Of a DNA stretch of 64,000 nucleotides, positions 1-8,834 are shown piece by piece (position 1 is the stretch's first letter; each line of letters opens with the position of its first letter). The notes under the pieces were generated by a model. That model had not been told where the DNA came from. It saw nothing but the letters and a program-made list of their open reading frames with translations, and did no database searches. Made by a program: the position numbers and the translations under genes. Location of the stretch: contig CAZHUC010000005.1 of assembly GCA_964535825.1 (NCBI GenBank), positions 112,000 through 175,999 of the forward strand, read 5' to 3'. The stretch comes from CAZAQK01 sp964535825 (lineage in GTDB: Bacteria > Pseudomonadota > Alphaproteobacteria > Rickettsiales > SXRF01).

Positions 1-1452
1 GCCGACGCAGACGATATCGTTTATCGTCAGGCACCGGGAAATATTGAAGCAGAGCAAGCACTGCTTGGCGCGCTTCTGGTAAACAACGAAGCGCTCGCCC
101 ATGTCGGCGATAAGCTGCACGCCGAACATTTCCTTGAGCCTCTGCACGCACGCATCTTTGAAGCGATCCAGAAATTCCACGACAAAGGGTTGATCGCCAA
201 TCCTGTCACGCTGAAACACTTCTTCGATCAGGATGCAGCACTTGCCGATATCGGCGGTGGTGTCTATCTGGCAAAACTTGCAGCCGCAGCGGTTACCGTG
301 ATTAACATCTCCGATTACGGCCAAATGATCTATGACCTCGCGCTCAAGCGCCAGTTGATCGCTATCGGCGAAGACGTGGTCAACAATGCCTATCTGCACC
401 AGCTTGATGAACCGGCACAGCACCAGATCGAAGAAACCGAACAGAAGCTCTTCAATCTTTCACTGGAAGGTTCTGGTGACAAAGGATTTCGCTCTATTCG
501 CCATTCCGTTATCGGCGCGATCAAACATGCAGAGTTCGCACAGAAACATGATGGCGTCATTGGCCTTCCCACTGGGTATATCGATCTGGATCGTATCCTT
601 GGCGGCTTGCACCGCTCAGACCTCATCATCCTTGCGGGTCGCCCTTCCATGGGTAAAACAGCACTGGCCACCAACATTGCCTATAATGCCTGTGCAAGCC
701 TGCAGCAAAAAGCCAAAGAAAAGAATATTCCGCCGAAAGAAGCTGGCTGCGTTGGTTTCTTCTCGCTTGAAATGTCAGCTGAGCAGCTTACTACGCGTCT
801 GCTTTCTGCAGCGAGTGACCTGAATTCTTCCAATATTCACAATGGTCGCATCAGCAATGATGAATTCACGCATCTGGTACGCGCCAGCAATGAAATGAGC
901 GCGATGCCATTCTTCATTGATGACACACCTGCCCTATCCATTTCAGCACTGCGCACCCGCGCACGCCGCCTGAAACGCATGAACAATTTGCAGCTGCTGG
1001 TGATCGATTATCTGCAGCTTGCGCGTGGCAGCTCTGCTATGTCCCAGAATAACCGCGTGCAGGAAGTATCCGAGATCACGCAAGGCCTCAAAGCCATCGC
1101 TAAAGAACTCGATATCCCTGTGATCGCACTGTCACAGCTTTCACGTCAGGTTGAAAATCGCGGCACGAAGGCACGGGATAAAATTCCGCAACTGGCTGAC
1201 CTTCGTGAATCAGGTTCTATTGAGCAAGATGCCGACGTGGTGATGTTCATTTACCGCGAAGAATATTATCTCTCTCGCGAACAGCCGATGGAAGGCACGC
1301 CAGAGCACGCCGCTTGGCAAACAGAAATGGACCGCGCCATGAACGTGGCCGAGGTTATCATCGCCAAGCACCGTAACGGCCCGATCGATACGGCAAAGCT
1401 GCGCTTTGAAGGCAGGCTCACCAAATTTACCAATCTGGATGAGCATCACTAA
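1..1452 (+). CDS. dnaB: Replicative DNA helicase DnaB (5' end outside window)
   Basis: Hexameric 5'-3' helicase of the replication fork, which unwinds DNA and recruits primase. The frame is open from base 1 and begins inside the N-terminal primase-interacting domain, so only the first residues are missing; about 483 codons are visible. The RecA-like C-terminal domain has the Walker A sequence GRPSMGKT (bases 637-660), then FFSLEMS, the Walker B region LLVIDYLQL, and ALSQLSR near the end, all typical of DnaB. No intein or insertion interrupts these motifs. The stop codon is 6 bp before alr, and the dnaB-alr order is common in alphaproteobacteria, so the two are probably co-transcribed. Confidence 0.97.
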   Translation, partial: ADADDIVYRQAPGNIEAEQALLGALLVNNEALAHVGDKLHAEHFLEPLHARIFEAIQKFHDKGLIANPVTLKHFFDQDAALADIGGGVYLAKLAAAAVTVINISDYGQMIYDLALKRQLIAIGEDVVNNAYLHQLDEPAQHQIEETEQKLFNLSLEGSGDKGFRSIRHSVIGAIKHAEFAQKHDGVIGLPTGYIDLDRILGGLHRSDLIILAGRPSMGKTALATNIAYNACASLQQKAKEKNIPPKEAGCVGFFSLEMSAEQLTTRLLSAASDLNSSNIHNGRISNDEFTHLVRASNEMSAMPFFIDDTPALSISALRTRARRLKRMNNLQLLVIDYLQLARGSSAMSQNNRVQEVSEITQGLKAIAKELDIPVIALSQLSRQVENRGTKARDKIPQLADLRESGSIEQDADVVMFIYREEYYLSREQPMEGTPEHAAWQTEMDRAMNVAEVIIAKHRNGPIDTAKLRFEGRLTKFTNLDEHH

Positions 1453-1458
1453 CACGCT

Positions 1459-2526
1459 ATGCATAATGTCCCAACCCTTGAAGTAAGCCTTAAAGCCCTT
1501 GCTGCCAATTATGAGATCATCAGATCAAAATTAGGCGACAGGTTATGTGCTGCCGTGGTGAAAGCCAATGCCTATGGTCTGGGCATGGAAGGCGTAAGCG
1601 CGCATTTATGGGCCTTAGGCTGCAAGCAGTTCTTTGTGGCAACGCTTTCTGAAGCCATTGACCTGCGCGCAGTGCTTCCAGATGCGGTCATTTACGTATT
1701 CCAGGGTGTACTGCCTGGTGAGGAAAAAGAATTCCTGCACCGCCAGCTGATCCCTGTGCTTAACAGCATGGAACAGATCGAGCGCTGGGAGAATGTTGCC
1801 GGTGAAAAAAATGCGGTGCTGCATGTCGATACCGGCATGACGCGCCTTGGCCTCACCGAAGGTGAAGCACTGGCACTTGCGGCGGATAAAACACGCATTG
1901 AAAAATGCGGCATCCGCATGGTGATGAGCCATCTTGCCAGTGCCAATGATGGCGATATAGAAAAAAGTAATGAGCAACGCGTACGCTTTGAGAAAGCCTT
2001 CCGCGCCTTCGGGCAGCCGATGGCTGCAAGTCTTGCCAACTCCGCCGGTGTATTTCTTGGACCAGAATATCATTACGACATGGCGCGCACTGGCTGCGCA
2101 CTGTACGGCATCACACCGATCACCGGCACAAACCCGATGCAGCATGTGGCAACCCTTTCTGCACCCATCCTGCAGATCCGTACGCTCGACCGCGATGAGA
2201 CCGTAGGTTACGGCGCAACCTACGCCGCAAAGAAAGGCAGCCGTATCGCCATTTGCGCACTGGGCTACGCCGACGGCATGATGCGCTCGCTCAGCAACCG
2301 AGGGTTCGCGTTCGTAGCAGGCCAGAAAGTGCCTTTCGTTGGCCGCATATCCATGGATATGATCGCACTGAACGTGAGTGATATTCCCGAAAAAGAACTG
2401 GCGGGATGCCGCGCTGAGTTCATCAACGCCAGGCAGGATGTGAATATGCTCACCGCCCTGTGCGATACTATCGGTTATGAAATGTTCACCCGCATGGGCC
2501 GGCGCGTAAAGCGCATTTACATATAA
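1459..2526 (+). CDS. alr: Alanine racemase
   Basis: PLP-dependent racemase converting L-alanine to D-alanine for peptidoglycan. The protein has 355 residues, slightly short but normal for the family. The PLP-binding lysine is K35 in VVKANAYGLG near the N-terminus; the catalytic tyrosine region of the C-terminal beta domain is seen in VGYGATY, followed by ALGYADG and GRISMDM. It starts 6 bp after the dnaB stop. In many alphaproteobacteria radA follows alr directly; here radA lies about 16.7 kb further on, so the block has been split. Confidence 0.96.
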   Translation: MHNVPTLEVSLKALAANYEIIRSKLGDRLCAAVVKANAYGLGMEGVSAHLWALGCKQFFVATLSEAIDLRAVLPDAVIYVFQGVLPGEEKEFLHRQLIPVLNSMEQIERWENVAGEKNAVLHVDTGMTRLGLTEGEALALAADKTRIEKCGIRMVMSHLASANDGDIEKSNEQRVRFEKAFRAFGQPMAASLANSAGVFLGPEYHYDMARTGCALYGITPITGTNPMQHVATLSAPILQIRTLDRDETVGYGATYAAKKGSRIAICALGYADGMMRSLSNRGFAFVAGQKVPFVGRISMDMIALNVSDIPEKELAGCRAEFINARQDVNMLTALCDTIGYEMFTRMGRRVKRIYI

Positions 2527-2568
2527 AACCCTCTTCCGGGGCAGGCGTTTACTTCCTAACGTCAGGCC

Positions 2569-3042
2569 ATGGAACGACTTTTCCCCAATGACATGCATAT
2601 CAGCATTGCTGGCAGACATGTACGCCTGCGCGCAAGCATTGGCGCATTATGTGCTATTGAGCAGCGATTACTTATGCCGCTATCTGCGCTTGTGGATCAA
2701 TCACTTAATACCGCGCAAGCGCGCATCATTCTGCATGAAGCGCTTTCTGCTGCCGGTCATACCGGGGCTACATTCGCTGATGACGAACCACATCTCATTG
2801 AATATGCGCAGCGTTACCTGAAACAAAACATGCAACATCTACCGGATGCCAGCTGGCAGGAGCTGTTCCTCATCTATGCAGGCGTCATGAATCGCGCCGC
2901 GCAGGAATTCTGGACCATTACACTCGCGGAATATACGCTCATCACTGAAGGCTTCTGCATGATGCACGGATTCGAGCCACAGAGTGCCCTTCCCCCTGCA
3001 ACTTCCCAAGATCTCGCAGAGATGATAAAAAGGTTCGTGTGA
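2569..3042 (+). CDS. Orphan GTA/phage-type tail assembly chaperone-like protein
   Basis: A 157-residue protein. The N-terminal half (ISIAGRHVRLRASIGAL and following) resembles the short tail protein gp10 of alphaproteobacterial gene transfer agents, where a beta-strand pair is followed by G-A-L-x-x-[IL]-E. The C-terminal half carries FWTITLAEY, like the FWxxTxxE motif of the next GTA/phage tail-chaperone family (DUF2376 type). In gene transfer agents these are usually two adjacent genes; here they appear joined in one frame. No other certain tail or capsid gene lies beside it, so it is probably a remnant or a scattered GTA locus. The family assignment is from motif memory, not a search. Confidence 0.55.
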   Translation: MERLFPNDMHISIAGRHVRLRASIGALCAIEQRLLMPLSALVDQSLNTAQARIILHEALSAAGHTGATFADDEPHLIEYAQRYLKQNMQHLPDASWQELFLIYAGVMNRAAQEFWTITLAEYTLITEGFCMMHGFEPQSALPPATSQDLAEMIKRFV

Positions 3043-3069
3043 TATATGATGCTAATCAGGAAGTTAAAG

Positions 3070-3459
3070 TTATAGGCTAGGTGGCCCAAAAAAATAAATG
3101 CTAACAACCAACATCATATACAAGAGAGCCAAAAATACAGAACATAAGCTAATTATGACCTTGGTAAGATACATGAATACAGGGCGGGAAGAATTTTTTG
3201 TACTGCGCCAAATACTTAATAAAATTAAAAAATAACAAGGGAATAAAAGTGTTGTTGAAGCAAGTTCATAATAAAACCATTTGCCATCATGTTTGTTTAG
3301 AAACGAATCAATAATAATGGCATCAAGCCACTCAACATGAATAGTTACCATGACTACAAAATAAAACAGTGTCCATACCGTGAAACATATACTCCCAATT
3401 ATAATGGCACGACCAAGCGACAAATCACCTTGCAAAAAACATACAATATTTTTTTTCAT
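3070..3459 (-). CDS. Small membrane protein, function unknown
   Basis: A 129-residue, AT-rich gene predicted to encode a protein with three hydrophobic segments: around residues 17-40, 68-85 and 98-122. I recognise no family. It is divergent from the gene at 3488; only 28 bp separate the two start codons, and the two ribosome-binding sites (GAGG on this strand, AAAGGA on the other) overlap within 3471-3479. This points to joint regulation. The base composition is clearly more AT-rich than that of the alr and mla neighbours, consistent with acquired DNA. A functional pairing with the next gene (for example immunity for a toxin-like protein) is only a guess. Confidence 0.55.
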   Translation of the reverse strand: MKKNIVCFLQGDLSLGRAIIIGSICFTVWTLFYFVVMVTIHVEWLDAIIIDSFLNKHDGKWFYYELASTTLLFPCYFLILLSIWRSTKNSSRPVFMYLTKVIISLCSVFLALLYMMLVVSIYFFGPPSL

Positions 3460-3487
3460 ATAAGCATACCTCGAAAGGAATTATATT

Positions 3488-4345
3488 ATGCCATACACAC
3501 CGGACGCTATTAACAAAATAGCAGAGGACAACCAAATTATAAACAAAGACGAAGTTGATACGTTTCGCCATATGTACGCCGCTGCAACTTCTACAGGGAT
3601 TCTTGGTGAATCAATTACGCGCATGGGGGGTGAGATTATTGAAGCTGGTGGAATGTTGAGATTTTATTATAAATCATTTCGTGGACAAACAAATGATACC
3701 TGGACAGACGCTGATAACGATCGTTACAAGGATTTTTACAATAACGAACTTGGCATTAAGATTGGGCAGACATCCTCCAGTGAAGCCGAAATAATAGCAA
3801 AGATCAAGCAAGCTATACAATCGGGCGAAGCTATTATTGATCCTAAATATTCACGCGCTCGTTTTGAGAAAGATTTTCCTGATACAGCAGAACGCATTAG
3901 CTCATCCATGAACTTCGTCGCCAGTGATGAACCCTCACGTACGGGAGGGTTCGATACCGGAAGCCTTATCCGCGCCCTAACCGGCGGGAAAAGCCAGATG
4001 TCTTCCAGACAGATATTTGCCATGTCGGCTACAGCATTTGCACAACAAGTTATTAAATCCCGCAGGCGTTCGCTGGAAAATGACCTGCTGGATATTTTCA
4101 CTGGCGGGAATGGAAAGACCACCCTGCCGCAGGTAGGAAGCGGCAACCCACTGGGTTCATTTACGAACAGCTTTGGCGGATTGATCGATAATCTGGTCGG
4201 CTCGGCCATGAGTCGCAGGAAGACCCGCATTTCCACCACAGAATCCGAACGCTCAATCGAGGCCAGCCGCAACTGGAACATAAGCCGCAGCCAGCAGCAA
4301 GCCATGCTCGCACAGTGGGCCAATCAGGGGAACAGAAATCTTTAA
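3488..4345 (+). CDS. Unknown protein with FRH and NNxxGxxIG motifs (DUF6973-like N-terminus)
   Basis: A 285-residue protein without signal peptide or membrane segment. Residues about 20-115 contain DTFRHMYAAATS, then YKDFYNNELGIKIG, then IKQAIQSGEAII. That order (D-x-FRH-x-Y, NN-x-x-G, terminal G-x-AI) resembles the DUF6973 family found in phage-associated and polymorphic-toxin proteins; the family's activity is not known to me. The second half is Gly/Ser-rich (residues about 155-245) and ends in a Gln/Asn-rich stretch. Its position behind a tail-chaperone-like gene would fit a phage or GTA remnant, but a tape-measure assignment could not be supported. The SD AAAGGA lies just before the chosen ATG. 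Confidence 0.5.
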   Translation: MPYTPDAINKIAEDNQIINKDEVDTFRHMYAAATSTGILGESITRMGGEIIEAGGMLRFYYKSFRGQTNDTWTDADNDRYKDFYNNELGIKIGQTSSSEAEIIAKIKQAIQSGEAIIDPKYSRARFEKDFPDTAERISSSMNFVASDEPSRTGGFDTGSLIRALTGGKSQMSSRQIFAMSATAFAQQVIKSRRRSLENDLLDIFTGGNGKTTLPQVGSGNPLGSFTNSFGGLIDNLVGSAMSRRKTRISTTESERSIEASRNWNISRSQQQAMLAQWANQGNRNL

Positions 4346-4423
4346 TGAAAGTTGCCGGTTGATAGTTGCGGGTGGCTGGATTAAAACTACTGGCAACAAA
4401 CAACGGATAACAACCATCAATTC

Positions 4424-5197
4424 ATGAATTTCCTTGCACCTATCGGACGCCTGACCTTTGAATTCCTCGCTGCTGTTGGCAGGCTTGCGCTCTTTATATG
4501 GGCTGCAATTTCTGGTCTGCTCCGCCCACCGTTTTACTTCAAACAGCTCGGCAGGCAGCTGGTAGAGATCGGCTATTATTCACTGCCGGTGGTCGGCCTT
4601 ACCGCCATATTTACTGGCGCGGTGCTGGCACTGCAAAGCTATTCGGGTTTCTCGCGCTTTTCTGCGGAAAGCTCCATTGCTATCGTCGTGGTGCTGTCCA
4701 TCACGCGCGAACTTGGCCCTGTGCTTGCCGGACTCATGGTTGCTGGCCGCATCGGCGCGGCATACGCAGCAGAAATAGGCACAATGCGCGTGACCGAGCA
4801 GATCGATGCGCTCACCACACTCTCCACCAACCCATACAAATATCTGGTGCTGCCGCGCTTGCTGGCTGGCCTTACCATGCTGCCTGTTTTAGTGCTGGTC
4901 GCTGACATCATCGGGGTGTTCGGCGGTTATCTTGTGTCTGTGCATGAACTAGGCTTTAACCCAAGCTCTTACCTGAAAAGCACCTTTGAATATTTAGAAA
5001 CCAAGGACGTGGTATCCGGCCTTGTGAAAGCCTCGGTGTTCGGCTTCATCATCACGCTGATGGGCTGCTATCATGGCTTTCACTCCAAGGGTGGCGCGCA
5101 GGGCGTGGGTGCTGCCACCACGCACGCCGTAGTATCGGCATCCATCCTGATACTGCTTTCCAACTATTTCCTCACCTCCATCTTCTTTACGGACTGA
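4424..5197 (+). CDS. mlaE: ABC transporter permease, MlaE family
   Basis: Inner-membrane permease of the Mla-type phospholipid transporter that keeps outer-membrane lipid asymmetry. The 257-residue protein has the MlaE pattern: an N-terminal amphipathic segment, RQLVEIGYYSLPVVGLTAIF, the conserved RELGPVLAGLMVAGRIGAAY, AAEIGTMRVTEQIDAL, and about five further hydrophobic segments. The ATPase gene mlaF begins 2 bp after its stop. No MlaD (MCE) or MlaC gene follows; the next gene is convergent secA, so the remaining parts must be encoded elsewhere. Confidence 0.93.
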   Translation: MNFLAPIGRLTFEFLAAVGRLALFIWAAISGLLRPPFYFKQLGRQLVEIGYYSLPVVGLTAIFTGAVLALQSYSGFSRFSAESSIAIVVVLSITRELGPVLAGLMVAGRIGAAYAAEIGTMRVTEQIDALTTLSTNPYKYLVLPRLLAGLTMLPVLVLVADIIGVFGGYLVSVHELGFNPSSYLKSTFEYLETKDVVSGLVKASVFGFIITLMGCYHGFHSKGGAQGVGAATTHAVVSASILILLSNYFLTSIFFTD

Positions 5198-5198
5198 T

Positions 5199-5966
5199 AT
5201 GGCAACCCCCAAAATAGAGCTCAAGGGAATTCATAAAGCCTTCGGCCCGAAAGTGGTGCTGGACGGCATTGACCTGACCGTTGAAAAAGGCCAGTCGCTA
5301 GTGGTAATTGGCGGGTCGGGCTCTGGTAAATCCGTACTTATCAAATCCATTCTTGGCATCGTAACGCCCGATAAGGGCAGCATCAAAATTGACGGGCAGG
5401 AAGTGACCAAACTTTCCTTCCGCGAGCGTCAGGAAACCATGCGTAAATTCGGCATGCTGTTTCAGGGCGGCGCGCTGTTTGATTCACTCCCTGTATGGGA
5501 AAATATCAGCTTCGCGCTGCTGCAGAACCATCAGGTGAATAAGCAGCAGGCCAAAGAGCTGGCGGTAGAAAAACTCAAGGCTGTCGGGCTGGGTGCGGAT
5601 GTGGCCAACCTCTCGCCTTCTGAACTCTCCGGCGGCATGCAAAAACGCGTAGCCCTCGCCCGCGCCATTGCGGCAAACCCTGAAATCATTTTCTTTGATG
5701 AACCAACCACGGGGCTTGACCCCATCATGGCGGATGTCATCAACCATCTCATCGTGAAATGCTCCAAGGAGTTGGGGGCAACCACCATATCCATCACGCA
5801 TGATATGGCGAGCGTGCGCACCATCGCCGAGCGTGTGACCATGATTTATAAAGGCAAGCTCATCTGGAATGGTGACGTGAAAAATATCGACCACAGCGGC
5901 AACGAATATGTTGACCAGTTCGTGCATGGCCGCGCCGAAGGGCCGATAACAGCTGCCGTAAGATAA
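5199..5966 (+). CDS. mlaF: ABC transporter ATPase, MlaF family
   Basis: Cytoplasmic ATPase partner of the MlaE permease. The 255-residue protein has Walker A GGSGSGKS, the Q-loop in FGMLFQGGALFDSL, the ABC signature LSGGMQKRVALARA, Walker B with catalytic glutamate in IIFFDEPTTGLDP, and the H-loop in SITHDM. The ALFDSLPVWENI region is typical of MlaF/Ttg2A. It is separated by only 1 bp from mlaE and so belongs to the same transcript; it converges on secA with a 56-bp gap in which I see no strong terminator. Confidence 0.94.
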   Translation: MATPKIELKGIHKAFGPKVVLDGIDLTVEKGQSLVVIGGSGSGKSVLIKSILGIVTPDKGSIKIDGQEVTKLSFRERQETMRKFGMLFQGGALFDSLPVWENISFALLQNHQVNKQQAKELAVEKLKAVGLGADVANLSPSELSGGMQKRVALARAIAANPEIIFFDEPTTGLDPIMADVINHLIVKCSKELGATTISITHDMASVRTIAERVTMIYKGKLIWNGDVKNIDHSGNEYVDQFVHGRAEGPITAAVR

Positions 5967-6022
5967 AAAAACTCGCTAGGCTGAGGCGGATGCGAAGGAA
6001 ATACCATCCACACTAGTAGAGT

Positions 6023-8689
6023 TTAAGTCAACGCCCCGTGGCAATGCTTGAATTTCTTGCCAGACCCGCACGGGCACGGCTCATTACGGCCTACCTTGTC
6101 TGAGTGTGCAGGAATGCCTCTTTCGGTTTCATCATCGCCACCGGCAGGATCTTGCCTGCTTTCGAACATCTTGCGCGGCCCGCTCATCGGCGCAAGACCT
6201 TGCGGACTTTCCACATGTATCTCCAGATGTGAGATACGGCTTATCACCAGCTCGCGCAGGTAATTAAGCATCTGCTCGAACAGCGAGAAAGCTTCCTGTT
6301 TATATTCATTGAGCGGATCGCGCTGGCCATAGCCGCGCAGGTGGATACCCTGACGCAAATGGTCAAGCGACAGCAGATGGTCTTTCCACAGCTGGTCGAG
6401 CGTCTGCAGCAGCACGCGCTTTTCCGCCATGTGCATCAGTGGCTCGCCATATTTAGCAAACTTGGCAGCAAAGTGATCTGCGGTTTCCTTGTTCAGGCGC
6501 TCAAGCACTTCCTGATCGGCGATGCCTTCTTCCTTCGCCCATTCCGCCACCGGAAGCTGCAGGCCATACACACGGAATACTTCTTTTTGCAGGTCATCCA
6601 CCGACCATTGTTCAGCATAGGATCTTGCAGGAATATGCGTGCTTACATAATTACCATTAATTTCCTCGCGCATTTCATTGATGGTGTCAGAAACTTCTTC
6701 CGCTTCCATCAGCTCGATACGTTGTTCGTAGATCACCTTGCGCTGATCGTTCATCACGTCGTCATATTTCAGCAGGTTCTTACGTATCTCGTAGTTGCGC
6801 GCTTCCACTTTTTGCTGCGCACGCTCAATGGCGCGGTTCATCCATGGATGGAAGATGGCTTCATCTTCCTTCATGCCGAGTTTCTGCAGCAAACCATCAA
6901 TACGCTCAGAACCGAAGATGCGCATGAGGTCGTCTTCCAGTGACAGGAAGAATTTAGACGCACCCGGATCACCCTGACGGCCGGAACGGCCGCGCAGCTG
7001 GTTGTCGATACGGCGTGATTCGTGGCGCTCTGTGCCTATCACATACAGGCCACCGGCGGTCAGTACTTGCTGCTTTGCTTCAGAAACTTCCGTGCGGATC
7101 TTCTGGATCTTCGCATCTTTATCAGCGCCTTCCGGCAATTCACCAATTTCCTGCGCTATGCGCATGTCGGGATTGCCACCGAGCATGATATCGGTACCGC
7201 GACCCGCCATGTTGGTTGCGATGGTCACCGCACCCGGACGACCCGCCTGCGCGATGATATAGGCTTCCTGCTCATGGTAGCGGGCGTTCAGCACCTGATG
7301 CTTGATCTTTTCCTTGGTGAGCAGCTTGGAGAGATATTCCGATTTCTCGATCGATACCGTACCCACCAACACCGGCTGGTTGCGCTCATTGGCTTCCTTG
7401 ATCTCGCGGATCACCGCGCGGTATTTTTCCATAGCAGTGCGGTAGATCTCGTCATGGTGATCGATACGCAATACATCGACGTTGGTTGGTATCTCGATCA
7501 CTTCGAGTTTGTAAATATCGTGGAACTCGCCGGCTTCGGTCATCGCCGTGCCGGTCATACCCGCAAGTTTCGGATACATGCGGAAATAATTCTGGAAAGT
7601 AATGGAGGCCAGTGTCTGGTTCTCGTTTTGTATCTTTACTTGTTCCTTGGCTTCAAGCGCCTGATGCAAGCCTTCAGAATAGCGCCTGCCTTCCATCATA
7701 CGGCCGGTAAATTCATCAATGATGATAACCTTGTTATCTTTCACGATGTAATCCACATCCTTGGAGAAGATCACATGCGCTTTGAGTGCCTGATTGGCGT
7801 GATGCACCAGCGAGACATTGCCGATGTCATAGAGTGATGTGCCTTCCGGCAACAGGCCAGAGCCCTGCATCAGCGCTTCCACATGGCGCACACCGGCTTC
7901 GGTAAGTGTTACCGAGCGATGCTTTTCATCTTTCTCGTAATCCTCGGCAACCAGCTGTTTCACCAGCTTATCCACCTGATTATAAAGCTCGGAGTTATCT
8001 TCGGTAGGACCTGAAATAATCAGTGGCGTGCGCGCTTCATCGATTAAAATAGAATCTACTTCGTCCACGATCGCATAATGGAACGGGCGATGCACCATCT
8101 GCTCACGCACGAATTTCATGTTATCGCGCAGGTAATCAAAGCCCAGCTCGTTATTGGTGGCATAAGTGATGTCACAATTATACTGCGTCTGACGTTCATC
8201 ATCTTCCAGACCATGCGTGATGCAGCCCACCGTGAGGCCAAGGAACGTATAGATCTTGCCCATCCATTCCGCGTCGCGCTTGGCAAGGTAGTCATTCACC
8301 GTCACTACATGCACGCCTTTGCCGGGGAGCGCATTAAGATACGCCGCCAGCGTACAAACAAGGGTTTTACCTTCACCCGTCTTCATCTCCGATATCATGC
8401 CTTTATGCAGCACCATACCGCCCACCAGCTGCACATCGAAATGGCGCATGTTGAGCACACGTTTACCGGCTTCACGCACCGTGGCGAAAGCATCCACCAG
8501 CAAACTATCCAGTGTTTCACCACCAGCCAGACGTTCACGCAGCCATGTGGTGCGACCGCGTAATTCGTCGTCGGAAAGGCGTTGCATCTGTGGCTCTAGT
8601 GCATTGATTTGCTGCACTTTTGCCTGCATGGATCTAACGATACGGTCGTTGGCAGAACCGAAGAGTTTCTTGGCGATGTTCGATAGCAT
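6023..8689 (-). CDS. secA: Preprotein translocase ATPase SecA
   Basis: Motor ATPase that pushes unfolded preproteins through SecYEG. At 888 residues it has normal length. Visible are Walker A MKTGEGKT near residue 105, the DEVDSIL box of nucleotide-binding domain 1, TNMAGRGTDI and RGRSGRQGDPG of domain 2, and the C-terminal zinc-binding tail CPCGSGKKFKHCHG that contacts SecB and ribosomes. It is transcribed divergently from the periplasmic parvulin gene. Confidence 0.98.
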   Translation of the reverse strand: MLSNIAKKLFGSANDRIVRSMQAKVQQINALEPQMQRLSDDELRGRTTWLRERLAGGETLDSLLVDAFATVREAGKRVLNMRHFDVQLVGGMVLHKGMISEMKTGEGKTLVCTLAAYLNALPGKGVHVVTVNDYLAKRDAEWMGKIYTFLGLTVGCITHGLEDDERQTQYNCDITYATNNELGFDYLRDNMKFVREQMVHRPFHYAIVDEVDSILIDEARTPLIISGPTEDNSELYNQVDKLVKQLVAEDYEKDEKHRSVTLTEAGVRHVEALMQGSGLLPEGTSLYDIGNVSLVHHANQALKAHVIFSKDVDYIVKDNKVIIIDEFTGRMMEGRRYSEGLHQALEAKEQVKIQNENQTLASITFQNYFRMYPKLAGMTGTAMTEAGEFHDIYKLEVIEIPTNVDVLRIDHHDEIYRTAMEKYRAVIREIKEANERNQPVLVGTVSIEKSEYLSKLLTKEKIKHQVLNARYHEQEAYIIAQAGRPGAVTIATNMAGRGTDIMLGGNPDMRIAQEIGELPEGADKDAKIQKIRTEVSEAKQQVLTAGGLYVIGTERHESRRIDNQLRGRSGRQGDPGASKFFLSLEDDLMRIFGSERIDGLLQKLGMKEDEAIFHPWMNRAIERAQQKVEARNYEIRKNLLKYDDVMNDQRKVIYEQRIELMEAEEVSDTINEMREEINGNYVSTHIPARSYAEQWSVDDLQKEVFRVYGLQLPVAEWAKEEGIADQEVLERLNKETADHFAAKFAKYGEPLMHMAEKRVLLQTLDQLWKDHLLSLDHLRQGIHLRGYGQRDPLNEYKQEAFSLFEQMLNYLRELVISRISHLEIHVESPQGLAPMSGPRKMFESRQDPAGGDDETERGIPAHSDKVGRNEPCPCGSGKKFKHCHGALT

Positions 8690-8754
8690 AAAACACTGAT
8701 GATTTAAGGTGAAAGACAGATAAGGCCTAAAAGCCTGTAAGTCAATGGCAGCCC

Positions 8755-8783
8755 TTGCCTATAGTAAAATTATATGCCATATA
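8755..8783 (+). promoter_or_regulatory. Predicted sigma70-type promoter of the parvulin gene
   Basis: TTGCCT (8755-8760) and CATATA (8778-8783) are separated by 17 bp, about 50 bp before the chosen start of the parvulin gene. Read by eye only. Confidence 0.35.
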
Positions 8784-8834
8784 TCAGCCATTCCCACATT
8801 TCCATTAACCACCTACCCCTTAAGGATAAATCTT

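Noticed and set aside
3488..4345. GTA tape-measure protein
   Set aside because: The Gly/Ser-rich second half is suggestive, but the N-terminal FRH/NN motifs and the length do not fit a tape measure.
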